Positions 33,856 to 42,180 of a DNA stretch of 64,000 bases are shown in pieces. The DNA comes from Halobaculum marinum. GTDB taxonomy: Archaea > Halobacteriota > Halobacteria > Halobacteriales > Haloferacaceae. Positions within the stretch are counted from its first letter, which is position 1. Each line of letters starts with the position of its first letter. The stretch covers positions 186,001 through 250,000 of the forward strand of contig NZ_CP119990.1 of the NCBI RefSeq assembly GCF_029338555.1, read 5' to 3'. The position numbers and the translations under genes are program-made. A model generated the notes under the pieces. The model did no database searches. It was not told the origin of the DNA and saw only the letters and a list, made by a program, of their open reading frames with translations.

Positions 33856-35072
33856 TCAGTCGGCCGACGACGGCGCTCCACCCGTGTCGGGGTCGACCGC
33901 GTCGACGCCGCGCTCCTCGGGCGTCAGGTAGCACTGGGGATCTGGCGCCTCAAACTCACCCTCGACCGTGAGCGCACGGAGCCGACTCGAGCCGTGACAG
34001 ACGTCGCTGTACGCGCACTCCCGGCACTGCTCGCCGAGGCTGTCCGGTCGGTCCCGCAGGCGCCGGAGGAGCGGGTTCGACTCGTCGTCCCAGATGGCGC
34101 CGAACGAGCGGTCGCGGACGTTCCCCAGCGCGTACGACTGCCAGAACTGCGTGGCGTGGACGTTCCCCTGGTAGTCGATGTCGGCGATGCGCTCGCCGGC
34201 GGGGTCGCCGCCGTTGGTCGCGAGATAGCGGCGCACGTGCTCGGCCCGCTCGGGGCCGAACTCTCGGCGTGCGTACTCGACGAGGTAGGCGGAGTCGCAG
34301 TAGTTGCCCACGAGGAGCGTCTCGATCTCTTCACCCGCCTCGTGGTACTCGCGGGTGAGGTCGATCAAGCGCTCGACGGCGTCGCGGCGGCGCTCGGGCG
34401 ACAGGTCCGCGTCCGGCACGCCCCGACCGCCGTACGCGAGGTGGTAGAAGCAGAAGCGGTCGACGCCGACGTCGGTGAGGAGGTCGACGACCGCCTCCAT
34501 GTCGGGAACGGTGTCCTCGGTGACGGTGTAGCGGAGGCCGGTCTTCAGCCCCACGTCGAGACACGCCTCGATGCCGTCGACGGCGGCGTCGAACGCGCCC
34601 TCGCGACCGCGGAACGCGTCGTTCACCTCGCGGCGCCCGTCGACGGAGATGCCGGCGTACGCCAACCCCGCGTCGCGGAGGTCGCGGGCGCGCTCACGCG
34701 TGAGGAGTGTCCCGTTGGTCGACAGCACCGCCCGGAGGCCGGCGTCGGTCGCGTGGGCGACCAACTCCGTCAGGTCGTCGCGCACGAGCGGCTCTCCGCC
34801 CGAGAACAGGACGACCGGCACGCCGTAGTCGGCGAGTTCGTCGAGCATCGCCTTCGCCTCGGCGGTGGTGAACTCCCCGGGGCCGCACCCGTCTCCGCAC
34901 CCGCGTAGCAGTGGGCACACGCGAGGTTGCACCGCTTCGTGCCGTTCCACACGACGACTGGGTGCCGCTGTTTGTGCTCGCGGATCTGCTCGGCCTCACT
35001 GTCGACGTCGCCGTAGCGGAGTCCGTCTCCCTCCGCGTCGAGGTCGTACAGCAGTTTGCTGAGTGAGATCAC
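33856..35072 (-). CDS. Radical SAM/SPASM protein, AhbC/NirJ type (frameshifted)
   Basis: The N-terminus (MISLSKLLYDLDAEGDGLRY ... WNGTKRCNLACAHCYA) holds the CxxxCxxC cluster motif. The remainder (EFTTAEAKAMLDELADYG, LFSGGEP, CFYHLAYGGRG, HATQFWQSYALGNV, SPASM cysteines CRECAYSDVC, PDPQCYLTPEE) lies in another frame. The break is at CCCCGGGG, 34875-34882, where one missing base restores about 405 residues. This layout closely resembles AhbC, which removes acetate side chains from didecarboxysiroheme in the siroheme-to-heme route; that would supply heme for qNOR. It overlaps the Htur_1727-type gene by 4 nt. The alternative role is peptide maturation with the CGCGG protein. Confidence 0.85.
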
Positions 35073-35377
35073 GCCTCCTCACCTCCCGCGGAGGCCGCCA
35101 CGTCGTCGGTGCCGGTGTCGGCGTCTGTGTCGGCGTACGCGGCGCCCAGGTCGCGGTCGGCGAACCGCGCCACGTTGTCGCTGCGACACAGCCACAGCGT
35201 CCCGGCGTCGGGGAACAGTGTCGACGCCTGTTCGTGGCCCACCTCGACCGTCGGTGCGGTGACGCTGCCGGCGTGACGGAGCGGTTCACGGGGAGACTCG
35301 CGGAGGAACACCTCCCACTCGGGCGTGTCGTCGGCGCGGGCGTCGTCGACCCGCGTGCGCGCTGCGGTGTCGGACAT
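35069..35377 (-). CDS. Htur_1727-type radical SAM-partnered small protein
   Basis: This 102-residue protein has the block WEVFLRESPREPLRHAGSV...VGHEQASTLFPDAGTLWLCR, which fits a haloarchaeal family annotated as Htur_1727, a radical SAM-partnered protein. The same block also resembles the PaaB fold. It is directly upstream of and overlaps (ATGA) the AhbC-like gene, consistent with a dedicated partner. The C-terminal 25 residues are low complexity and acidic. Function is unknown; it may be an enzyme subunit rather than a substrate. Confidence 0.78.
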   Translation of the reverse strand: MSDTAARTRVDDARADDTPEWEVFLRESPREPLRHAGSVTAPTVEVGHEQASTLFPDAGTLWLCRSDNVARFADRDLGAAYADTDADTGTDDVAASAGGEEA

Positions 35378-35420
35378 GGGTTCGGATTCGACCCTCTTCC
35401 CCTACGTCGTTCACGGCGAG

Positions 35421-35435
35421 TCCCAGCGACTGGGA
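35421..35435. promoter_or_regulatory. TCCCA-N5-TGGGA palindrome upstream of halocyanin
   Basis: TCCCAGCGACTGGGA ends 43 nt before the halocyanin ATG at 35479 and lies in the divergent spacer with the Htur_1727-type gene. Compare 23828-23842 and 40854-40868. Confidence 0.7.
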
Positions 35436-35478
35436 ACCACGGTTGGCGGCTTGTCTCCCCCCGGTCTACGCCGAGGTG

Positions 35479-36024
35479 ATGTCTGATCTCGAGCCGTCCC
35501 GGAGGGCAGTGCTTCGTGTGAGTGGACTGGCCGCGGTCGCCGGCGTCACCGGACTCGCCGGCTGTTCGTCCGGCTCAGACCAGTCGAGCGGCGGCGGCGA
35601 CACCGCCACCGAGGAGCCGACGCCGACCGCTGCGGAGACCACCGCAAGCGGCGGCGGTTCCGACGGGGGGAGCGGGTCGGCGTCGTTCGACGGCTGGTTC
35701 GACAACGTCGACAACTACGACGGCGTCGTCGACGAGACCGGCAGTGGGTCGGTCACCGTCGAGGTCGGGACGGAGGCCAACGGCGGCAACTACGGCTTCG
35801 GCCCCGCCGCCGTACGGGTGTCGGCGGGGACGACCGTGACGTGGGAGTGGACCGGCGAAGGCGCCAGCCACAACGTCGTCGACGAGGGCGGTGCCTTCGA
35901 GTCCGAACTCGTCGGCGAAGGCGGCCACACCTTCGAACACACCTTCGAGGAGTCGGGGACGTACAGGTACGCCTGCACGCCGCACAAGGCGATGGGCATG
36001 AAGGGCGTCGTCGTGGTGGAGTGA
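35479..36024 (+). CDS. Halocyanin lipoprotein (type I copper protein)
   Basis: This 181-residue protein has a Tat-type leader (SRRAVLRVSGLAAVAG) with lipobox LAGC, an acidic Ser/Thr/Gly linker, and one plastocyanin-like domain ending at the C-terminus. Copper ligands are in GASHNVVDEGG (His) and YACTPHKAMGMKG (Cys, His, Met). The domain is nearly identical over long stretches to the halocyanin at 23888, but the anchors differ: lipid here, C-terminal helix there. It is a likely electron donor to NirK. It is divergent from the radical SAM operon. Confidence 0.92.
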   Translation: MSDLEPSRRAVLRVSGLAAVAGVTGLAGCSSGSDQSSGGGDTATEEPTPTAAETTASGGGSDGGSGSASFDGWFDNVDNYDGVVDETGSGSVTVEVGTEANGGNYGFGPAAVRVSAGTTVTWEWTGEGASHNVVDEGGAFESELVGEGGHTFEHTFEESGTYRYACTPHKAMGMKGVVVVE

Positions 36025-36082
36025 CCACTGTGGACACCGCACACACACCCACAGGCACACATCGACACCAAGGCCACTAGCC

Positions 36083-37203
36083 ATGTTCGACACGAGCGAG
36101 CGACCCATCGTGCTCGTGTGGGAGGTGTCACGGGCGTGCGACCTCGCGTGTGACCACTGTCGCGCCGAGGCGACGCCCGACCGCCACCCCGACGAGTTGA
36201 CGACCGCGGAGGGAAAGCGCCTGCTGGAGTCCGCCCGCGAGTTCGGCGAGGGGCAGGTGGTCGTGCTCTCGGGCGGCGACCCGCTGAAGCGCGACGACCT
36301 CGAGGAGTTGGTCGCCCACGGCGACGACCTCGGCCTGCGGATGGCACTGACGCCCAGCGGCACTGACTCGGTGACCCGCGACCGACTGCAACGACTGGCC
36401 GACGCCGGCCTGCGCCGCGTCGCATTGAGTATCGACGCCGCAGACCCCGCGGTCCACGACGGCTACCGCGGCGAGGAGGGCGTGCTGGAAGGGACGCTCC
36501 GGGCCGCTCGCGCGGTCGAGGACGCCGGCATCGGCCTCCAGGTCAACACCACGGTGTGTGAACGCACGGTCGACGAGTTGCCGGGCGTGCGCGACCTCGT
36601 CGCGGAGTTGGACGCGGTGCGCTGGAGCGTCTTCTTCCTCGTCCCCGTCGGTCGGGGGGCGGCGCTCGAGCCAGTGTCGCCGGCCCGCGCAGACGCCGTG
36701 ATGGACTGGCTCCACCGCGTCGAAGAGGAGGCGCCGTTTGCGGTGAAGACGACGGAGGCACCCCAGTACCGCCGGGTGCAACTCGAATCCGGCGGTGTCG
36801 ATCCCGGCGACGTCGACCCCGAGCGGGGGCCGCCAGCGACGAGACCGAGCGTCCGTGCGGGCGACGGGTTCGCGTTCGTGAGCCACGTCGGCGACGTGAC
36901 CCCGTCGGGGTTCCTCCCGAGCCAGCGGGGAACGTCAGAGAAGACGACCTCGTCGACGTGTACCAGAACGCCGACCTGTTCGAACGACTCCGCGACCGCG
37001 CCGCGCTCGGCGGCAAGTGCGGCGAATGCGAGTTCCGCGGCGTCTGCGGCGGGTCGCGCTCCCGGGCCTACGCGGTCACGGGCGACCCGCTCGCGGCAGA
37101 CCCGCTGTGCCCGTACGTCCCCGACGACTACGACGGGCCACTCCCGACGCGACTCGCCGACGACTCGGCCCCGCCCGCGGGCGACGACGTCGGTGCCGAC
37201 TGA
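36083..37203 (+). CDS. Radical SAM/SPASM protein, TIGR04053-like (frameshifted)
   Basis: The protein starts WEVSRACDLACDHCRAEATP with the CxxxCxxC motif, followed by VVLSGGDPLKRDDLEELV, LSIDAADPAVHDGYRG, WSVFFLVPVGRG and KTTEAPQYRRV, a pattern I recognise from the TIGR04053 radical SAM/SPASM family. The SPASM cysteines (GGKCGECEFRGVCGGS...DPLCPY) lie in another frame. The break is at 36922-36923, where one missing C (AGCCAG for AGCCCAG) gives FLPSPAGNVREDDLVDVYQN and about 373 residues. It follows the halocyanin by 58 bp. The substrate may be a porphyrin (AhbD-like) or a peptide. Confidence 0.85.
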
Positions 37204-37233
37204 GCCCACTCACCGTCGGGACCCGTCGGCCCT

Positions 37234-38682
37234 TCACCGCGAGTGTGAGCCCTGGGTGCCGGCGGTGGTCCCGCCGTCGTGAGCGTCGGCACCGGAGGTG
37301 GCCCCGGAGGGCAGGTGCATCGTGATCTGGTTGCCTCCATCCACGGACTGTTCGATGGCGAGCGACCCGCCAGACAGTTCGACACACCAGTAGACCAGCC
37401 ACAGTCCGAGACCGCCGTTGTGGTAGACAGGGTCGTGTGCGTGGGCTTGGCCGCGGAGCACGTCCGCCTCGGCCGACGGGAGCGGCGGCGCCTCGTCGCG
37501 AACCTCGATGCGAAGCTCGTCGCCGTAGCGCCGTACCCGCAGTTCTACCGTCGGGTCGTCGCCTTCGGCGTGGACGATGGCGTTTTCGAGGAGTTCTGAG
37601 ACCGCCGTTCCGACCAGCGACGGGGCTGCCCCGAACCCACTCGGGAGGCGGACGTCGGTCTCGACGGTCGCCGCCGGGTGTGCGCCCTCAACGTCGTCGA
37701 CCGCCCGCGACAGTTGCGTCCCGAGACGGACGGGGAGACACGCCCCCGGCGTGGTCAGGGTCTCGATGATGCGTCGCTCCTTCTCCGCGCTCTCCAAGAG
37801 GCCCTCCGCGGCCCTGCGGATGGTCTCGACCGCGTCTGCGGCCTCCGGCGCGATGGTCTCGATCCGTTCGGTCGCGCCGAGGACGACGTTCAGCGAGTTC
37901 CGCACGTTGTGGCGCAGCAGGTTGTCGACGACGATGAGGTGGTGCTCGCGTCGGTGGCGGTCGGTGACATCCCGGCTAAACCCGGCGATGCAAACCACCT
38001 CCCCGTCGTCGATCACCGGCGTCGCCTTCACCCACACCCACCGGTCGAACTCTTCGGTCGGGTTCACGCGGTACTCGATGTCGACCGGATCACCCGCCCA
38101 CAGGCGATCCATCGCGGTCACCACTCGCTCGGTATCGTCCGGGTGGACCGCCTTGAGGAACGCGATGGGATCGTCGAACAGCGCATCGGGAGCGATGCCG
38201 TAGATGTCCTCGACGGCGTCGTTGACGTACAGCAGCGACGACCAGTCGGCGGTAAACAGCCACAGCGCGTCGTCGGAGACGGCGGCGATGGAGTCGAGTC
38301 GCGCCGCGCGGCGTTCGGCGGCCACCCGGTCGGACACGTTCCGGGAACTGACGACGAACCCGTCGAGTTCCTTGGCGCCGAGCGTGGATAACCGACTCTC
38401 GAACCACACCCATGAGCCGTCGGCCGTCCGGTGTCGGTACGTCTCGGTCGTCGCAACCGTGGTGTCAGACTGGACGGTCGCGAGGAACGACTCCTCGATG
38501 CGGTCGGCGTCGTCGGGGTGGATGTAGTCGAACACCGATTCGCCGACCAGGTCGTCGGGGTCGTACCCGAGGATCCGACGCGCTGCGGCGTTCACGTACT
38601 CGAACGTCCCGTCCGCGTCCACGACAGCGACCTTGTCACAGGTGTTGTCGAGGAGTAATTCGTGTGCGGACGGCTCTGCCAT
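37234..38682 (-). CDS. PAS-domain sensor histidine kinase
   Basis: This 482-residue cytoplasmic kinase has two PAS domains (about 10-130 and 135-255, the second with a PAC-like VWVKATPVIDDGEVVCIAGF), a dimerisation helix with the haloarchaeal H-box LLRHNVRNSLNVVLG, and a HATPase domain (SELLENAIVHAEGD N-box; GGLGLWLVYW G-box). It should autophosphorylate in response to a PAS-sensed signal. No response regulator is adjacent. It converges with the radical SAM gene (30 bp between stops). ATG 38682 is preferred over 38826, because the added residues do not look coding. Confidence 0.88.
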   Translation of the reverse strand: MAEPSAHELLLDNTCDKVAVVDADGTFEYVNAAARRILGYDPDDLVGESVFDYIHPDDADRIEESFLATVQSDTTVATTETYRHRTADGSWVWFESRLSTLGAKELDGFVVSSRNVSDRVAAERRAARLDSIAAVSDDALWLFTADWSSLLYVNDAVEDIYGIAPDALFDDPIAFLKAVHPDDTERVVTAMDRLWAGDPVDIEYRVNPTEEFDRWVWVKATPVIDDGEVVCIAGFSRDVTDRHRREHHLIVVDNLLRHNVRNSLNVVLGATERIETIAPEAADAVETIRRAAEGLLESAEKERRIIETLTTPGACLPVRLGTQLSRAVDDVEGAHPAATVETDVRLPSGFGAAPSLVGTAVSELLENAIVHAEGDDPTVELRVRRYGDELRIEVRDEAPPLPSAEADVLRGQAHAHDPVYHNGGLGLWLVYWCVELSGGSLAIEQSVDGGNQITMHLPSGATSGADAHDGGTTAGTQGSHSR

Positions 38683-39155
38683 GTTGGACCGTCGCATAGT
38701 CGGGGTCAAAAGTCCGCCGACTCTGATCTCAATGTTGGTAACCGTGATCGCCCGACGGCGCGCAGTTATCTCAATGGAACAACATGAAAGAATCACCGGG
38801 AGGCAATGCGATCGGTGTCGTAGCAAGCGAACCGGTCTTCGAACTACCCATTCAGCCAGCTGTGCGCCTCTCCGTGGTCACGTCCGACTCGTCGCTGGAC
38901 CACCGGAGACACCGAGAGCTACCTGAGGCCCCACGTGCACAATAGGTGAAGGAGTTACCTAAGGTGTATGCAGGTCGTCGTGCTCGTGCCGTGACGAACC
39001 GGGTCCTACCGGGACGTAACGGGCCGAGTAATGTGCTAATTGCTAACTCACCACAGTTCGTGCGTACACCTGCAGGACAGACACGCACTGCGGTCGGCGG
39101 TACAGCGGTCGAATCGGGACCGACGCCGAGGCGTGCCGTCCGAGCGGAGCATCAC
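38683..39155. other. Intergenic region, 473 bp, AT-richer
   Basis: No gene is supported. It contains the divergent promoters of the kinase (37234) and the SnoaL-like gene (39156), and the inverted repeat at 38943-38961. GC is clearly lower than in flanking coding DNA. No tRNA or recognisable ncRNA was seen. Confidence 0.5.
38943..38961. repeat. Inverted repeat TAGGT-N9-ACCTA
   Basis: Arms TAGGT (38943-38947) and ACCTA (38957-38961) are separated by nine bases, about 195 nt before the SnoaL-like gene. It may be an operator; no protein can be assigned. Confidence 0.4.
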
Positions 39156-39593
39156 ATGTCGTCAACAATGGCTACAGCGGAGGCAAAGCGGATCGCGCGT
39201 CGATACCCGGAGGAGGTCGCGACCGAGCGGAACCTCGACCTCATCGACGAACTACTCACCGAGGACTACGTCGAACACGGTCCGTTCGGCCGCGAGTCAC
39301 ACGGTCGAGCCGAAGACAGAGCGGGCATGGACGAGATCCTCACCGCGTTCCCCGACTTCGAGGCCACCGTCGAGGACGTGATCGCCGAGGGCGACATGGT
39401 CGCGATGCGCGTGACACTCAGAGGGACTCACGAGGGTGAGTTCATGGGGATCGAACCGACCGGCCGGTCGTTCGAAGTGCAGAATATGCTGTTCACCCGG
39501 ATCGAAGACGGGAAGATCGCCGAGCGGTGGGTCCAACCCGACACGCTCGGGATGTTCCAACAACTGGGAGTCGTCGAGTCGCCCACCGCCTGA
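39156..39593 (+). CDS. SnoaL-like ester cyclase family protein
   Basis: This 145-residue protein has the SnoaL/ester-cyclase fold signature (RNLDLIDELLTEDYVEHGP, DEILTAFPDFEATVEDVIAE, GDMVAMRVTLRGTHEGEFMG, DGKIAERWVQPDTLGMFQQL). Family members act as small cyclases or ketosteroid-isomerase-like enzymes; the substrate cannot be inferred. Starts at 39156 and 39168 (MATAEAK) are both plausible. It stands alone. Confidence 0.82.
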   Translation: MSSTMATAEAKRIARRYPEEVATERNLDLIDELLTEDYVEHGPFGRESHGRAEDRAGMDEILTAFPDFEATVEDVIAEGDMVAMRVTLRGTHEGEFMGIEPTGRSFEVQNMLFTRIEDGKIAERWVQPDTLGMFQQLGVVESPTA

Positions 39594-39659
39594 GGGTCGC
39601 GTTCGACGATGTGACACCAGCGGGCGGGCGCCGGTTCCCGACCGCTTATCGAGCGACCG

Positions 39660-40808
39660 TCACCCCTCGTAGCCAGCGTACTCCATGAGCGAGGCGAAGA
39701 TGTCGGTGTCCATCGCCTCCTCGTACACGATGCCCGAGAGCATCCCACCCGGGTAGCTGGTACCGTTCATCACGTGGTTCACCTTGTGACAGTGCATCAG
39801 GTAGATGCCGGGATCGGCGTCCGCGGTGAACTCGATCGTGTGCCGCTCGGCGGGCGCGATATTCGTGACGTCCATCTCGTGGCGGGCGGCCTCCGGGATG
39901 GTTCCCCCGTCCTTCTCCACCAGTTGGAAGCGGTGGTTGTGGATGTGCATCGGGTGGCTCATGTAGCCGCCGTTGAGGTAGTGGACGCGCACGGTGTCGC
40001 CCTGCGAGACGATCATCGGCGACCCGTCCTCGGGGTGGAGCGTCCGCGGCGCCGACTTCCCGTTGACCGTGAACACGTCGGGGTTGCGCTGGCGTGGCGA
40101 GTAGGTGGCGTCTTCCCCGGCCATCATCCGGTTGAGGTCCGAGTCCCACTCCTTCACCGACATGAAGTACTCCTTGTCGGCCCGCTCGTACCCCTCCGGG
40201 TCGACGCGGAAGAAGCCGAACATCCCCATGTCGAGGTGGCGCGGCGTCTGGTAGTGGCAGTGGTACACGTGCGTCCCGGGCACGTTCGCCGGGATGTCGT
40301 ACTCGTGTTTCTCGCCCGCGGGCACGGTGATCCCCGTGGTCGTTGGGACGCCGTCGTTCTCCCACGTCTTCTCGACGCCGTGGAAGTGGAGCGTGTGGGG
40401 CCGCTTGCCGTCGGTGTTGTCGAGGACGACGGTGATGTCGTTGCCCTCGGTCGTCCGGAGGATCGGTCCGGGGACCGACGGGTCGCGGTCGTCCGCCTGG
40501 AACGCCCACACGCGCGGGAGTTCGATCGGGCCACCCATCGTGTCGAGCGGATGGACGTCGTGGCGTGCCGGTTGGGTCTTCATCGTGACCGTCCCGCCCT
40601 GTTCGTCGACGTCCACGACCTCCGGCGGAGACGTCGTCGGCAGCGACTCCTGGCTCGCGGCGGTTGCCGTCCCACCACCGGTCGCTGGGGCCGTGTCCTC
40701 GGCGACGGGGGCCTGACAGCCCGCCATCGCCGCGGCACTCGTCGCACCAGTCGCAGCCAAGAACTCGCGCCGACTCATCCCGGAGCCGGGAGCACCCATC
40801 TCTGGCAT
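39660..40808 (-). CDS. Multicopper oxidase, Tat lipoprotein
   Basis: This 382-residue protein has a Tat leader (MSRREFLAATGATSAAAMAGC with lipobox) and cupredoxin domains with the copper signatures HTLHFHGVEK, VYHCHYQTP, HPMHIHNHRF and YLMHCHKVNHVM. These supply the trinuclear cluster ligands (HxH pairs) and the type I site (HCHxxxH...M). It is a laccase-like or metal-oxidising enzyme outside the membrane; the substrate is unknown. Start 40808 is the longest; the ATG at 40778 directly before SRREFL is equally likely. A TCCCA-N5-TGGGA palindrome 46 nt upstream of 40808 links it to the halocyanins. Confidence 0.88.
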   Translation of the reverse strand: MPEMGAPGSGMSRREFLAATGATSAAAMAGCQAPVAEDTAPATGGGTATAASQESLPTTSPPEVVDVDEQGGTVTMKTQPARHDVHPLDTMGGPIELPRVWAFQADDRDPSVPGPILRTTEGNDITVVLDNTDGKRPHTLHFHGVEKTWENDGVPTTTGITVPAGEKHEYDIPANVPGTHVYHCHYQTPRHLDMGMFGFFRVDPEGYERADKEYFMSVKEWDSDLNRMMAGEDATYSPRQRNPDVFTVNGKSAPRTLHPEDGSPMIVSQGDTVRVHYLNGGYMSHPMHIHNHRFQLVEKDGGTIPEAARHEMDVTNIAPAERHTIEFTADADPGIYLMHCHKVNHVMNGTSYPGGMLSGIVYEEAMDTDIFASLMEYAGYEG

Positions 40809-40853
40809 ACACCGTCCCGTACTGCTGGGGACGGATTAGGGGGTGAACCTGAC

Positions 40854-40868
40854 TCCCAACCACTGGGA
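40854..40868. promoter_or_regulatory. TCCCA-N5-TGGGA palindrome, multicopper oxidase / ArsR-like spacer
   Basis: TCCCAACCACTGGGA begins 46 nt upstream of the multicopper oxidase start (40808, minus) and ends 51 nt before the regulator ATG (40920, plus), so it could serve both divergent promoters. Confidence 0.7.
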
Positions 40869-40919
40869 CCCGGGGACGGAACCGCCGAAGCTAAGAGAGT
40901 CAGCCGATTAGCCGGGGGT

Positions 40920-41306
40920 ATGGTTCGCGACTTCCGGCCGGGGAGTGACCCGGGGCCGCACCTCCAGCCGGTACTCGACGCCCTCGACGACGAGGACTGT
41001 CGAACGATCATCCGTCGACTCGACGAGCCGTTGACCGCCGGGGAGGTGTCCGAAGAGTGTGACATCCCCGCCTCGACGGCCTATCGGAAGCTCGATCTGC
41101 TCTCGGAAGCACAGTTGCTCGCGGAGGGTGTGGAGGTCCGACAGGACGGCCACCACGCGACCCGGTATCGGACCGACTTCGAGGAGGTCATCGTCTCGCT
41201 GGCCGAGGACCGCAACCTCGGTGTCTCGATCGAACGGCCAGCCGACGACGCCGCCGACCGACTCGCGAGTATGTGGAGCGAAGTTCGCAAGGGGGCCGAC
41301 CAGTGA
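40920..41306 (+). CDS. ArsR-like winged-helix regulator
   Basis: This 128-residue protein contains a winged helix-turn-helix (LDALDDEDCRTIIRRLDEPL, AGEVSEECDIPASTAYRKLDLL, wing HATRYRTDFEEVIV). It fits the common haloarchaeal ArsR-like regulators paired with a DUF7521 membrane protein. It is divergent from the multicopper oxidase gene and shares the palindrome-bearing spacer, so it may regulate that gene. The following gene starts inside its stop codon (GTGA). Confidence 0.85.
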   Translation: MVRDFRPGSDPGPHLQPVLDALDDEDCRTIIRRLDEPLTAGEVSEECDIPASTAYRKLDLLSEAQLLAEGVEVRQDGHHATRYRTDFEEVIVSLAEDRNLGVSIERPADDAADRLASMWSEVRKGADQ

Positions 41307-41599
41307 GCCACCTCACGGTCGCCATCGCCGCGACGAAGACCCTCACGTTCGTCTTCGGTGCGGTGATCACGTACCTCTCGTGGACCGCCTACCAGCGGAC
41401 GAACGCCGCCGAACTCCGTGCGCTCGCGCTCGGCTTCGGCATCGTCACCGTCGGGTCGGTGCTCGGAGGTGGGATCGACCTCGTCGGCGACATCATCTCC
41501 GTGTTGGGCACACAGACGATCCTGTACGGCGTCCTCGCACAGAGCGTGCTCACGATGATCGGGTTCGGCGTCATCACCTACTCGCTGTACCGAGACTGA
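41303..41599 (+). CDS. DUF7521-like small membrane protein
   Basis: This 98-residue protein has three hydrophobic helices (about 7-27, 38-63 and 70-93) and starts with GTG overlapping the regulator stop. It matches the small membrane partners (DUF7521-type) that sit behind ArsR-like regulators in many haloarchaea. A membrane-signal input to the regulator is plausible but unproven. Confidence 0.75.
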   Translation: MSHLTVAIAATKTLTFVFGAVITYLSWTAYQRTNAAELRALALGFGIVTVGSVLGGGIDLVGDIISVLGTQTILYGVLAQSVLTMIGFGVITYSLYRD

Positions 41600-41613
41600 G
41601 CCCGCACCGGCCC

Positions 41614-41632
41614 CCCAGCGCGCACCGCTGGG
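41614..41632. terminator. Hairpin between convergent genes
   Basis: CCCAGCG-CGCAC-CGCTGGG forms a 7-bp GC stem with a 5-nt loop, 15 nt after the DUF7521-like stop and before the convergent 41686 stop. No T-run follows on either strand, so its role as a terminator is tentative. Confidence 0.4.
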
Positions 41633-41685
41633 ACGCTACCTCACTGAACCGACCGCGCCGTGCTTCTGCTCGACGGTACCACCGC

Positions 41686-42126
41686 TCACTCGGCCGTCCG
41701 TCGCCCCGTCACCGCTTCGATCTGGAGTTCGTACGTCCGTAACGTCGTCTCCTCGGTCGCCTCGTCGAACACGCGCAGCGGCGCGTACCGCTCGTCGACC
41801 TCGGCGGCCGTCACGTCGGCCTCGTCTGGTGACAGCTCTCGGACCGACCCCGCGACGAGGACGCTCCACGAGTCGCGCGGCCCGTCGTAGCCGTACACGA
41901 CGAACGACGCTTCGCCGGTGGTCTCGAGGAACGCGAGTTTGCGGCTGTGGCCGTCGTCCGAGAGCCGGAACCGGATCGCGTCGCCGTCGTAGTGGTACGC
42001 CAACGGGATCGCGTAGGCGTCGTCGTCACGTGCGAGGGCCAACACGCCCGTCTCGGACGTTCTCAGCCGCTCGTCGACCTCGTCGTCGGTCATCCCCGCC
42101 GTGTACACGCGGTCGGTCACGTCCAT
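41686..42126 (-). CDS. Pyridoxamine 5'-phosphate oxidase-family protein
   Basis: This 146-residue protein has the split-barrel flavin-binding fold of the PNPOx-like family (ETGVLALARDDDAYAIPLAYHYD, IRFRLSDDGHSRKLAFLE, SFVVYGYDGPRDSWSVLVAG). Such proteins bind FMN, F420 or heme. The cofactor and reaction are not determinable. ATG 42126 is chosen; a GTG two codons upstream is in frame. It lies 54 bp downstream of the FdhF-like gene on the same strand. Confidence 0.85.
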   Translation of the reverse strand: MDVTDRVYTAGMTDDEVDERLRTSETGVLALARDDDAYAIPLAYHYDGDAIRFRLSDDGHSRKLAFLETTGEASFVVYGYDGPRDSWSVLVAGSVRELSPDEADVTAAEVDERYAPLRVFDEATEETTLRTYELQIEAVTGRRTAE

Positions 42127-42180
42127 GTTCACTTGTCGGGTACGGGGTCGGCCGCCATCAAACGGTATGCTGCGTCCGGT

